From positions 3,486,224 to 3,550,223 of the forward strand of contig JAJEKV010000035.1 of NCBI GenBank assembly GCA_021234155.1: a stretch of 64,000 bases of DNA, read 5' to 3'. Numbering within the stretch: the stretch's first letter is position 1; the number at the start of each line of letters is the position of its first letter. The notes under the pieces were generated by a model, which was not told the DNA's origin, ran no database searches, and saw nothing but the letters and a program-made list of their open reading frames with translations. A program made the translations under genes and the position numbers. The DNA is from Isoetes taiwanensis. Taxonomy: Eukaryota > Streptophyta > Lycopodiopsida > Isoetales > Isoetaceae. Positions 38,214-49,104 of this stretch are shown here, in pieces.

Positions 38214-39840
38214 ATGTTCAATACGAAAAGGATGAGTCTATTGACAAACCTGAGCAGAAAGTCTTTCATGACAGGCCGATGGTCAATATGTTGGACATTC
38301 TTCAAGAATTAGATGATATTGATTTACACGACATTGAAGATGGTGGTGGAGAGGACTTGTGAGCAATTGCTTCCAGGACTAGTCGTCTGGACAAGGATTC
38401 TATTGTCATAGAAGCAAAGGCGCAGTTGTTTTTGTCAGCTTGCTTTCTAAGGAATAAAATGAAAGAGAAGATTTTTGGGAGTGTTATCATATGTATTCGG
38501 GGCGTGGTCCAGGATAAGACCTTAACCCCGCCACACCAACATCAGTCTAGTAATGGAGACTTTAAAATCCATTGCCCTGAGGTCATAGGTTCGAGATTGG
38601 TCATATGTAATATATAATCACATGCTGCAGCTCTTTGCATAAGATCTTGCGGCTTGGAGTGAATTCATATTGGCTTCCGTGATACATGTACTGTACTAGA
38701 GACGTATGATGAAAAAATGACTCTCCTTCAATAAGAAAATTACATGTGGAGAGCTTCAAATTTGTCCTTTGAATTTTGTATACAAGGGGGTTTTTTTGTT
38801 ACTCTACGAAGGCAAATGGCATATCCCTTTTATATACAAATGCATTCCCCATGCCTATTCTTTATGGATGTTGTTTCATTTGTTTCCCTTCTGTTATGAT
38901 CTGGATCAGACTTTGTAATGATAAAATTTTTTACAATAATTATTTTAGTTTTTTTTCTCCAAGGAAAGATATGCTTGATGAAAACCTACTACAACATCAA
39001 GTAGCTTTGTATAGAGGTTACTTCTAATATTTAGTCATACAAATTGCTCTAGATTATCCATAACACTTTACATAGAAATTGTCCATGTTAGTTGTAGTCA
39101 AGGTTTGAATAATACCTCTTCGAGGCCATAGCCATATTAAGACATTCCATTAGAAACTCGGTGCAATTGCAAAACCAAAGACCTTAATACACTTGCTTTC
39201 TTTAGACTTATTCTTTAGGCCTTTGCATTCAGAATTATAATAACCTTCCTTGTCACAACTAGTAGTTAGCCTTATTTATCTTTAGTGCCTAAATTTGTTT
39301 CTTTTGGGACTGCTAGTTCAGTTAACTCCCACCTTGCAATTGAAGCTTATTAGCAAGGAGGGTTCACATCTATATAGTTCATTTTTTCTTTAATAGAAGG
39401 GACAACTTAAACTAGCGAAAAAATTGAAAAAGAATTATAAACAAAGTTTAAATTGAAACGCACTTATTTGCTCCAAACGCACTTCAAAAGGAATCTTTGT
39501 AAGATTCCCTAAAATTCCCTAAAAAAGGTCCATTTTGAAGGTTTGTTCGTGACAAGTGTGACAATTTAGGTAATTCAGGCACCCTTTTTGAGGGGTTGAT
39601 TGAACATAGTTTCTATGCAAAAATATTTAATAGCTATTTTCAGACTCCTAATTTGGAACAAAAAGTAGTTACTTATATGAAGTGTAGCAAAAAATAGGCA
39701 ATGAAAAAAAGCAGCAAGGGTAGTAAAGTGATAAAGAAGAGATGTATTCAGAGCTTGTGAAAATTTTACAAAATTATGAACAAAACTGTCAAAAATATAG
39801 CACATTTTGATAAAGCCTCATCACCTGCACTTTCTCTTGT
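38214..39840. other. Spacer between the two transposon systems
   Basis: A short coding-like run at 38234-38361 (SIDKPEQ... ending IEDGGGEDL and a stop) belongs to the disrupted sequence flanking the 9.6-kb element. From 38370 to 39840 no ORF has a recognisable domain. The downstream end of the minus-strand transposase gene at 39841 should have its terminator here. Confidence 0.4.
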
Positions 39841-42800
39841 TTACATATTTGAGTCATCGGACGAACTTACATTTTGCAGCAATATGTCATCCTCAGACTC
39901 ATTTAGTCCTTGATCACTAGAGCCTTCATCCTCACCCTCACTTTCAAAACTGGATGTACTCGAACAATCTTCTTCCTCACTGTCTACCAGTGAGTCTTTA
40001 TCATCATCTTTTTTGGCAACCTTTTTAGATTGTTTATCTAACCCACATGCAGACCTTATTAAAGTTTGAGTGACCCGTAAAATATTAGCAGCAGTCAGAA
40101 CAAAATCATATGCAAGGCCCTTTACTTCAGCTAGATCTATAATACTAGTGTTTGCTTTAGACTTTGCTCTCCTTCCCACTCCTGTTTTTACCATCTCCAA
40201 ACTATAACTCCCACTGAAAGCATTGGCAGCACTTGTTCTCATCCAGTGCACTTTTAATTGAGTGGGAATTCTATCCTCTCTTGTTACCTCCAATACTCTA
40301 GCCAGCTAGAATGGCTTCCCAGTTTCATCATCAGCTGGGACAGCAATAAGCATTCCTTTTTAAATCTCTGAGACTGAACCAGAAACCCGAGCAACTTGTT
40401 GTGCCGTGCGTCTGGGGCCAGTATACATGACTCTGTCATCTTCATCTGAGCTAGGCATTAGCTGTTGTACATGTTCTTCTTGATTCTCAGCTTGCATAGG
40501 CAGAGTTTGCCTAGATGGCCAGTTGAATGCAACAGGTCTTCGACCTTGTGACATGGCTTGTAACATGCTACGTTGCTGAGAAAAAAACTGAGGCCACCAT
40601 GAAGCATCTGCCTCCCCAAAGTGATTAGAGCATGACCGAATACTGGTCTCAATGTAATCCAATGATTTATTTGAGTCAAATGCTCTTCCCTCCTTTTTAC
40701 TCTTTGTGATTTCTTTCAAGCTCTTTAGAGGCATTTGCTCTGCAGAGAGCATGGAAGTAGTCTCGGGGATGGTGCGAATGAATTGAATATGGCATATTTC
40801 TTTCCTTGTAGGATGGCCTTGCCATCTGCAGGTGAGAATTTGATCTGATGCTGATATGTAACGTTTCGTAAGGGCTCAATTGCACATTGACCCATTTGAT
40901 CTCTTCGAAAAACCCATTCCTTGAAATCGTAAGTTTCTTCAATATCTCGATTTCTGGGCGAGGATTATAGGAGTCTTGGATAACCTCAATCATTGCTGGC
41001 AGGCTGAGAGCTTTTTTTCGAGCAAGACGTTTAGAGAACCTACTGAACATCTGGTCAATTTGATCGGGTGTATGACCAACAAGCAGGAAACCAATCTTCA
41101 CCTTCTTAAAGATTTGTTTTTCAACTAGCATGGCACGGTAAGCAAACAATGCCTGATTCTTATTCTCTCTCGTCGTGTTGTCTAGCTGAAGGTATAGAAC
41201 TGGTGGTATATGCTCCAGACTGGAAATAATCTTATTCAAAATTGTGATAGTGAGATTTGGATCAGCATGAATGTTTGGATTGTTCAAGAATGCCTTGCAA
41301 GAGAGTTTCCCATTAAAAACTATAGCATCAACGGCATGTAGATGTATGAAATCTTCTTCAGGAGCATCCTTAGGCACATTGACAAAGTGAGGTAGGGTAG
41401 TCTTCTTCTGGTCCATTCCATCAATAACAATCGATATGTAGTTGAATGGTTGTTCTAGAGCCTTCTTCCTGTGTTTTGTCAATTTTCTCCTTTCCAAAGA
41501 CTGTTGTTCTCTGTGCTTGTTCTTGTTTCTCTTTTAATGCATCTAAAATGAAAACATGTACAGGAAAGCAACCTACCATTGAGTAGAACTAGGCAAGAGT
41601 ACATTGTGAAAGCTTACTTTTAGTGTGAAGTCTCCTTGTATTCCTTCTCTGAGCTTTAGATTCAGAGCATGTAGCACAAACAGACATACGGTGCTTTCTA
41701 GGAATATACACACGGGAAAATTCTTTTTTCCAGAGCACAGTGAAGTAAGAGTAGCATACATGGCATTCTCCAGCCTCAACACACAAATCCTTATAATTAT
41801 TGTAGACTTCACGTTTCGTGAAGTTGTCACTCAAGTGGTACATAGGGTTGTTAGGCAGTTTCTCGCAAGACTCCTTGAAGAAGCCCTCCATCCAGGAAAC
41901 ACATTGAAGTGCATGAATTCTGGATATACTTCCAGTAGTCGTTAATGCCAGGATTCTTGTCAAGCCTTTTCTTCAGGCGGTGAAGTCGTCTGCTGCCTAA
42001 AGCATGAATCATTTTGAAGGCACAGACAGTGTAGCCACCAGCTATGTAAGTAAACTTGTCATTATAATCTGGCCGAATATTGACGGCTAAGTAGCCCCTT
42101 TGGTCTAACAAAGTCATTGAACTGTAGTTGTCACGAATCAATCTTAATTCTTTTAGTCCAATCTTTAGCAAACAGCATTGAAGACAACAATGTTTTGTAT
42201 GTGTTGCCCTCAAGTGACCCTCATCCATTAGTTTCTTTCTCCTTTGGGATGTACAAGCTTTCTTGTGTAAGTTTCGCTTAAGATTTTCACTAGGAGGAGC
42301 TTTAAATTCAAATAGGGAGACTTGTGGCTACATATCATCTGAGAGAGCTACCTGAGCTGTTTCTTCGTCTGACATGGTAGGAATGGACAGTGTACTAGTG
42401 GATGTTATGAGATTAGGCGTGGGATGATCTTGTGTGAAAGAGGTTTGCCTTTCCCTTGGAAAAAGAAGTCGAGGCTGGTGACGTAGTTGAGCAGCTCCAG
42501 TAGTCTTATAAAACACAGGAGTTGCATGGCGCTGACTGCTCCCACTGAAAGTGGCATCATGTAATGCGATGGACGGGTGATGGAGTGATTTGCGCCCGGG
42601 TAGACTGTCTAAGCTGAACTAAGGGAGACGGACTAAAATAAACGGGAGGAGGGATTCTGAGCTCGTCTGGAGTGAAATGAATGGGTAGAGGAAGGTTGTG
42701 TTGTTCTGTGGGTTCTGGTGGAGTAAAATGCATAGGTAGTGGTAAACGACGCGCAGATGCAGGAGATATGGCGTGAACTGCATTGGTGCTGGAAGCCGAC

Positions 42801-42975
42801 GTGTACGACCAGGAGGGATGGGGCTTTGAGTGTCAGAGTCAGAAGTTCCTTGGCTAGCATCAACTTCTCTATTAGGATATGTTTCTGTTGGCAGAGGAAT
42901 GGGTGTGAAAACCATGGGAGGAGGGAGCCGGCGAGCAGGACGGGGTGGCTCGGATGCTCTCTTCTCTCCTGCCAT
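39841..42975 (-). pseudogene. DDE-like transposase (DUF7869-like) of the palindrome-array element
   Basis: The ATG at 42975 lies 22 bp from the first palindrome of the shared promoter. An N-terminal proline-rich region (to about 42619) carries about four copies of a unit like RRLPPPMVFTPIPLP. A piece with HCCLQCCLLKIGLKELRLIRDN follows (42190-42110). Then come FFKESCEKLPNNPMYHLSDN, FTKREVYNNYKDLC, and RKHRMSVCATCSE (41880-41650). The core is a 266-codon frame at 40697-41497 with ISIVIDGMDQKKTTLPHF, LYLQLDNTTRENKN and FLLVGHTPDQIDQMFSRFSK: candidate acidic residues D, D and D. The C-terminus (39841-40293) is strongly acidic. Small frame changes or introns separate the pieces. The order matches DUF7869-type transposase-like proteins as I remember them. 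Confidence 0.6.
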
Positions 42976-42996
42976 AGTGAGCAATTAGACACACAC

Positions 42997-43226
42997 GGTA
43001 TAAATTTATACCAGACGGTATCAATTTATACAGAACAAAAGCACAAGAGACAGAGGGCGGTATAAATTTATACAGGGCTCGTATAAATTTATACAGTCGT
43101 GGTGTAAAATCAAACAAGGACGGTATAAATTTATATAGAGCAGAAGCACAAGAGACAGAGGGCGGTATAAATTTATACAGAGAGTGTATAAATTTATACA
43201 GTCGTGGTGTAAAATCAAACAGGGAC
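42997..43226. promoter_or_regulatory. Promoter array of GGTATAAATTTATACC palindromes, phased at 21 and 42 bp
   Basis: Seven good copies start at 42997, 43017, 43059, 43080, 43122, 43164 and 43185; steps are 20, 42, 21, 42, 42 and 21 bp. Degenerate copies (ggtgtaaaatcaaaca) start at about 43101 and 43206, filling 21-bp positions. The array is in part a tandem duplication with a 105-bp period (43017-43121 and 43122-43226). All steps are near multiples of 10.5 bp, so sites face the same side of the helix. It sits between the divergent start codons at 42975 and 43407. The core TATAAATTTATA could also act as TATA boxes for both directions. Confidence 0.85.
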
Positions 43227-43351
43227 TGTATAAGAAATGTTATGGACAGATTCTATACGGAAGCGCATGTGGCAATAGTACTTAAGGGCAGCAGAGGCAA
43301 ACCCATTATCTATATACGCTGCTTGGACTCGAAGGCGCTCGCGATCCGCCT

Positions 43352-43357
43352 TATATA
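43352..43357 (+). promoter_or_regulatory. Candidate TATA box of the ParB-like gene
   Basis: ttatatactcgccc lies about 55 bp upstream of the proposed ATG at 43407, a normal spacing for a short 5' leader. No other promoter element is identified apart from the palindrome array upstream. Confidence 0.4.
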
Positions 43358-43484
43358 CTCGCCCCTCTTTGCACCTCCCAGCAGCTATAAGCATCTTCAT
43401 ACGGACATGGCCACGTAAGTTTCCAACCCGTACCGTTTTATTTTTGCGTTTCTTTTAATGTCTTAAATGTTCTCTTGTCTTTGG

Positions 43485-43621
<137 letters not shown>

Positions 43622-43705
43622 TATTTATCACGCCCACAATGGACCTCAAGGGTCATGGAGCGACACGTACAATTACTGAGTTTTCAAAAGGAACTCTCTG
43701 TGTGA

Positions 43706-46264
43706 ATCAACAGATTTAATGAAGTTCCCTAATATCATGAAGTCTAAACCCCATAGTGACTGAAAGTCGGGTACGTCTATGTGGAATTGATGCCTAATAT
43801 CATCATATGATGGGCGCACCAGCAGGACATGGTTCTCATCTTCTACCTGTCTTAGATCACAAAAAGTGCATACTCGTTCATCCCTAGGAACCTGAGACCA
43901 TCTTCCAGTTTCTACCTTTAATTTGTGCGAACTGGTCCTATATCTGGCTATCCAATGTCTCAAGTTTTTTGGAATAGAGGCACGTAAATAGCTCTGGTCC
44001 GAGTATGTAAGCATTGGATTGATGTCCGATGAGTATAACATCATTCTCGATCCCTTATTTTCCCAGAGCTTATTTATAGCACCCGTTTGCACCATGTCAC
44101 GGACGCTTAACTCAGAAGTCGGCCAATTGGCCTCTGATATGCCCCACCTTTCAGCCCATTTGATAATGTCATGGTACCACCCCTTTTCGGCTGAGTCATG
44201 CTTGGCCAAGTTAGGGAGTCTGTCCTCCCCAAGGCTGCAAATTCTGTTCACAAAATTAATAGTCTGGTACAAAGCTTCGGCTTCTAATGGGATCATGCCT
44301 GTCTCCGCCAAGAGAATTGCATAAGGTATTTGGTTCTTCACCCCCAATTCTTCTCTGATAAATGTCTTCATCACAGTCTCCAATTGGGACCACTGCCTAC
44401 ATGATAAGGAAGGCCCCCAAATTGGAGCCCCATATAAAAGTACTGGTTGCACCAATGTTTTAAACAATACCATTTTCAGGCTCCAATCTGTCAAAGAGGC
44501 TTTGAAATATTTTGAAAGCATACTGTACAAAGCAGCTTTTCCGCCTGCTGCTCGCTTTTTAATACATTCTTTCCATTTATAGTTCGAGGAGATCTCCAAA
44601 CCAAGATATTTGTAAGTGTCAACAACTTCCAGAGCCTCATCTTTATACATGAAAGTATGTTTTTTCACAGTGCCAAGAATCATGACCTTTGATTTCACAA
44701 GATTTACCTTCATTTTCTTAGCATCACAGAATGAAGAAAGATTGTCTAAATGTGATTGCAACCCTTCTGACGTGTTTGCTAAAAGCACTACGTCATCTGC
44801 ATACAACAATAATTGAATTAGCAAGTTTCCCAGCCAGGTTCCAGCAATATCTTTCTGTTTCAGCCAAGATTCTAGGTCATCCATACAGATCCCGAATAGG
44901 GTAGGGGAAAGCGGGCAACCCTGCCTAACACCTATTGTGCTCTGAACTTTTGTGCTTAGTGATACTTGGACTATGACTTCTTCGTACAGCTGTGAAACTG
45001 CTGCTCTCAGTTCTCTAGGTACTCCAATTTGTTCCAGCCTGGTCCCAAGATCTCTTCGTGGCACCATATCAAACGCCTTTGAGAAGTCTATAAATGCTAA
45101 ATACAAAGTTCTTCTGGGAGCTTTGGCCTTATCAATCAAAACCTTCAATGTTAGGATATGATCAAGAGTGTTATGCTCTTTCCGGAAGCCCGCCTGCCAT
45201 AGTGCCCGTTTGTTGTTTTCTTCAGCCCACTTGTTCAACTTCACCTCCAATAAGCCTCCTAAAAGCTTTGAAAACATGCAGCTGACAAGTATTGTTCTAT
45301 AGTTGCGTGCATCATCACGATCACCAGATTTATGAATTGGAGAGACTTTATTTACTTTCCAAGGCCGAGGCAATCCTTGTCTTATTGCAGCATTAAGCAG
45401 TTTCGTAACTGCCTCAATTACTTTGGGGCCACCCCATTTGAGGAGCTCAATGCTTAACCCATTTAAATCAGCTGCCTTACCGTTTTTCATGCTTTTGACC
45501 TTTTCTTGCACGTCCATTGGGGTGAATAAATCAGCTTGAACATTTAACAGTGTCATGCCATCAGCCTGTTCCACATAATATAGGTCTCTAACCAACTGCA
45601 ATAAAGCATCGGAGTCTAGGTTACCATATGAGGTCTTCTTCGAAAATCTGCTCCAGAAAGCTTTTGGATGGATATGAAACCAACGAGATAAGGCTTGATT
45701 CTTCTCTTTGTAAAACATTCTTTTCTTATGGCGGATTAAGGCTTTGTACCATTTTGGCTTAACCACGCACCCGTTTGGAAGACAATTTCTAGCCTGCTGG
45801 CATTCAGAGTCCCACCAACTGTTATACAATCTGCCTTTATGCCTATCTTTAGTGTATCCAAAGACATCACCGGCTGCCATGATCAATGTCTGTGTAAGAT
45901 TATCAGAGTCCTTGTTAACATCACCCGACCAATCCATCTGATCTAGCAGCTCTGATAACTTCTTTTGAAAGGTCTCATGTCTACCATAATTCAGCTTAAT
46001 CCGAGGTTTGAAGAAGCCTGCGCTGATCTGTGGTTGAATGAAACAGTCTAACTCAAAAGATACTGGAATATGATCTGATTCGGGGAGCTTATCCAGCAGT
46101 GTAAACTTTTGAATAGAATGTATTGCACTACCAAGAACGTAGTCCACTACACTGGATCCCATTGGAGTGTGACATGTAAAGGCCCAAGTGCCTGGGAAAG
46201 CGCATGTGCCATTCAGAATTTTGAGATTAGTTATGGCGCCTAATTCCAACAAGAACTCACCCAT
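43706..46264 (-). CDS. LINE ORF2: endonuclease C-terminus, reverse transcriptase, zinc-knuckle-like tail
   Basis: About 850 open codons. Endonuclease motifs VVDYVLGS and ESDHIPVSFE are near residues 40-75. The reverse transcriptase has GKAADLNGLSIELLKWGG, FIDFSKAFDMVPRRDLG (about residue 390), GVRQGCPLSPTLFGICMDDL, and the catalytic YADDVVLLAN (about residue 487). A C-terminal CTFCDLRQVEDENHVLL near residue 799 matches the zinc-binding end found in many plant LINE ORF2 proteins. The N-terminal endonuclease half, with ACYFAPLHM and VGDFNART, lies in another frame at 46240-46608. The long intact frame suggests recent insertion. It reverse transcribes its own RNA at nicked target DNA. Confidence 0.9.
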
Positions 46265-46945
46265 TTTATTCCTTGAAGTATCCGCAGACCTTCTTGCAAG
46301 TTCGATCTCATGGATCTCGGGGATAGATTGTCAAAAGTGATGGTCTGTTGCTCACAGGTTCGAGCATTAAAGTCCCCAACCAAGATTACTTCCCCTGAGT
46401 CTTTGTACATCAAAATGTCTTTGTTGAGATCATGAAACGGATTCTGGGGATCTATATCATGCCCACTATACACTTTCATATGTAAAGGAGCAAAATAACA
46501 GGCTGCAAGAGGTATTACCTTGCTTTGCTGCGTGATCTTCAGCCAAATGTATTGGTTGAACTTATGATTTGATGCTGTTTTTACCACATGTTCAAAACCT
46601 TTTCTCAAATATACTGCAATGCCTCCAAAGCCTCTGCCACCGCCAATCTCTTTCTCATTCCAGACATGGTTTAACAGTGCAAATTCGTTCAGACATGGAA
46701 GTGGGCGGCTTTGATGCTCTCAAGTTTCTGCGAAGATCAGCAAGTCAAAATTCTGCCACATCTCAAACACAGCATCCATTTTTGCCTGCATTAATCCGTG
46801 AACGTTCCAGTACATAGCCCTTAAGGTCCGAAGACCCTATGTTTTCTTCCTTCTGGTAATGATGGCCTTACCGTTCATGTCAAGATATGCGATGAAACCA
46901 TCATATCTTGCTACTTTGACCTTTGCCCATTCCTGTCTTCTTTGC

Positions 46946-47358
46946 AATATAAATTTATACCGAGGCTGAACTCTATTGGTATAAATTTATACCGCTATGG
47001 GTATAAATTTATACCGAGGAGGTCTCTCGGTATAAATTTATACCGTGTCAGTTCTCTACGGTATAAATTTATACCGAGGAGGTGGTCTCTCGGTATAAAT
47101 TTATACCGCGAGAGTGCTCTTGCGGTATAAATTCATACCGACAAAGTGCTAAGCGGTATAAATTTATATCGCCCGTGTTCACATGTATAAATTTATACTG
47201 ACGAGCAATGGCGGTATAAGTTTATACCGCTTAGGACCTTGTCGGTATAAATTTATACCCCGGGAGAACTCTTGCGGTATAAATTTATACAGAGAGACCA
47301 TCTCCTCGGTATAAATTTATACCGCGGTAAACTAACTCACACGGTATAAATTTATACC
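46946..47358. repeat. Intron array of 14 GGTATAAATTTATACC palindromes at about 31-bp spacing
   Basis: Copies start at 46946, 46978, 47000, 47029, 47060, 47092, 47123, 47154, 47184, 47213, 47244, 47276, 47308 and 47343. Nine are perfect 16-bp palindromes; the others have one or two changes. Steps are 29-35 bp except one of 22 bp, close to three (or two) helical turns. The DNA between copies is not conserved in sequence, apart from some similar gaggaggt-ctct text, so the array looks selected for the sites and their spacing rather than being a simple satellite. It lies in the proposed first intron of the ParB-like gene, next to the LINE insertion point. Confidence 0.92.
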
Positions 47359-49104
47359 GTCAGAACGCCGCCTCGAAAATCTATATAAAATCATACAGTT
47401 TCCAAGACTTTAGTGTATTTAGGTGTTAAAGCAACGAAAAAAGTGTAAAATAACACCACATAAAGGTTCCCTAAGACAACATTTTTAGTACTTAATTACG
47501 GAAAAAAAATAGAGGTAAACACAGTTTCCATGACGTGTAAGCTTGTTTTTTATGTGTTTTCAGCCCAAATATTTCCTTTAAAGGCAAAGGTCAACAGTCA
47601 GCTCCGAAGCCCCAATCCTACGAGCTCAGGGATGTTACATGGTACGTCCACAGGGGAGCTAGAGAACGCTACCCTACGGATGCGTATTTGTATGTATTCA
47701 ACAAGCCAGGAAGGGGAAAGTTCAAGGCTGAGGACTATTATCCTGCCGGAGAAATGACACGTCTGACGGCCACAGAAAACGAGGACGAGATCTTAATGAA
47801 CTGCGTCAACAATGAAGGCAATGTCGAGTGCTTTCTGAGCAGTAGAATGTTCAGGATAAGCATGTGTAAGCCAAAGGATGTCAATGAATATGTTTCGGAA
47901 AATATCAAACTTGGCTATGTGAGTGTGAACCTCTCCCTTCTGTCTTTTATTCCTTTAACGTATAAATTTATACAGGCAGCAAACTAACTGAGCATCCTGA
48001 ATGCAGGATATAGTAGACATACCAGTCATTCTGTGTGACGAGAAAGTCATTGTCAAGGGCCTCTGGTACCCACGGGCAAAGGAAGAAGTGGAAAAAGATA
48101 TTGAGGCAGAAGAGGAGGAGGAGGAAGAAGAGGAGGTGGTAGTCACAGGGAAGGGGAAGAGGAAAGCTTTGGTCATTCACACACAGGCACCAAAGAAATC
48201 TAGGAAGACCAAGGTCTTGTCAATAGAAGAGTCTGCAGAAGCACTTCAAAAGGCACCTTGGGCCGACATTGTTTTGAGACCCTCGGACATGTCAAGCGCA
48301 ATACTTAAAAGAGTAAATGAAACAAAGCTCTTGAAGCAAACAATTTCCTTAACTCTGAGCACAATCAAGAGGCTGCCAAAAAATGAGGATGGGTCAGAGT
48401 GCTTCAAGTGAGGAAGTATGCAGCACATGTGGCAATATTAAAGCAGAGAATGCGCAGAAATCCACATGCCCATGTGTCGCCGCTGGTTGTTATGGTTGAT
48501 CGAGAGCAGGTCCAGGAGCTTAGGCATTACAGGAAGGCCGAGTTTGAGGATTACACATATTATGTTCTCGGTGAAACACACAGTTACAAGGCCAGGAAGG
48601 AGCTATCTAAGGAGGAAAGCAGAAACGAGGTCTGGAAGAGCGTGGAGGCCCATTTTTACGTTGGGTTGACAGACGAGGAGGCCAAAGTCATTGCTGTGAG
48701 CCACAACCTGGACAATAACTTTAGGTTCAAGATGAGCCTCATAGACAAAATCCGCTTCATGCACAGAGAATATAGTATCTCTGATTTGATTATTTCCTAA
48801 CATAATCAACGAACTACTTGTCAACATCATTTACTTTAAATAGATTGTTTTGGGATTCACCCTTTTGCATTCTTTCATTTGATGCATAAAAATTTATTTC
48901 ATATAACCATCTTTTAATGTCAAGTGGATAAATAAGGCTGCAGTTGGGGAACTTGATAGCGTTTCATTTTAAATTTCAGGTTGATGGAAGAAATCAAGCA
49001 AAATGTGACCGACAAAAAGATAGGGATCACCTATAAGGATTTGTATAAATCTAAGGAGAAGGTCGATGGCATTGAGATGCAGAGGATGTGGGGGTGAGAA
49101 AGTG

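Noticed and set aside
38500-38605. tRNA-like or SINE-like sequence (gtggtccaggat and ggttcgagatt)
   Set aside because: Box A and box B resemblance is partial, spacing is about 85 bp, and no cloverleaf can be drawn.
42739-43065. Plus-strand ORF of 108 codons
   Set aside because: Shadow of the proline-rich N-terminus of the minus-strand transposase and of the palindrome array.
46946-47358. CRISPR-like array (regular palindromic repeats with variable spacers)
   Set aside because: Repeats are only 16 bp and spacers about 15 bp, the context is a plant transposon, and no cas-like gene is present. Spacing follows helical phase instead.
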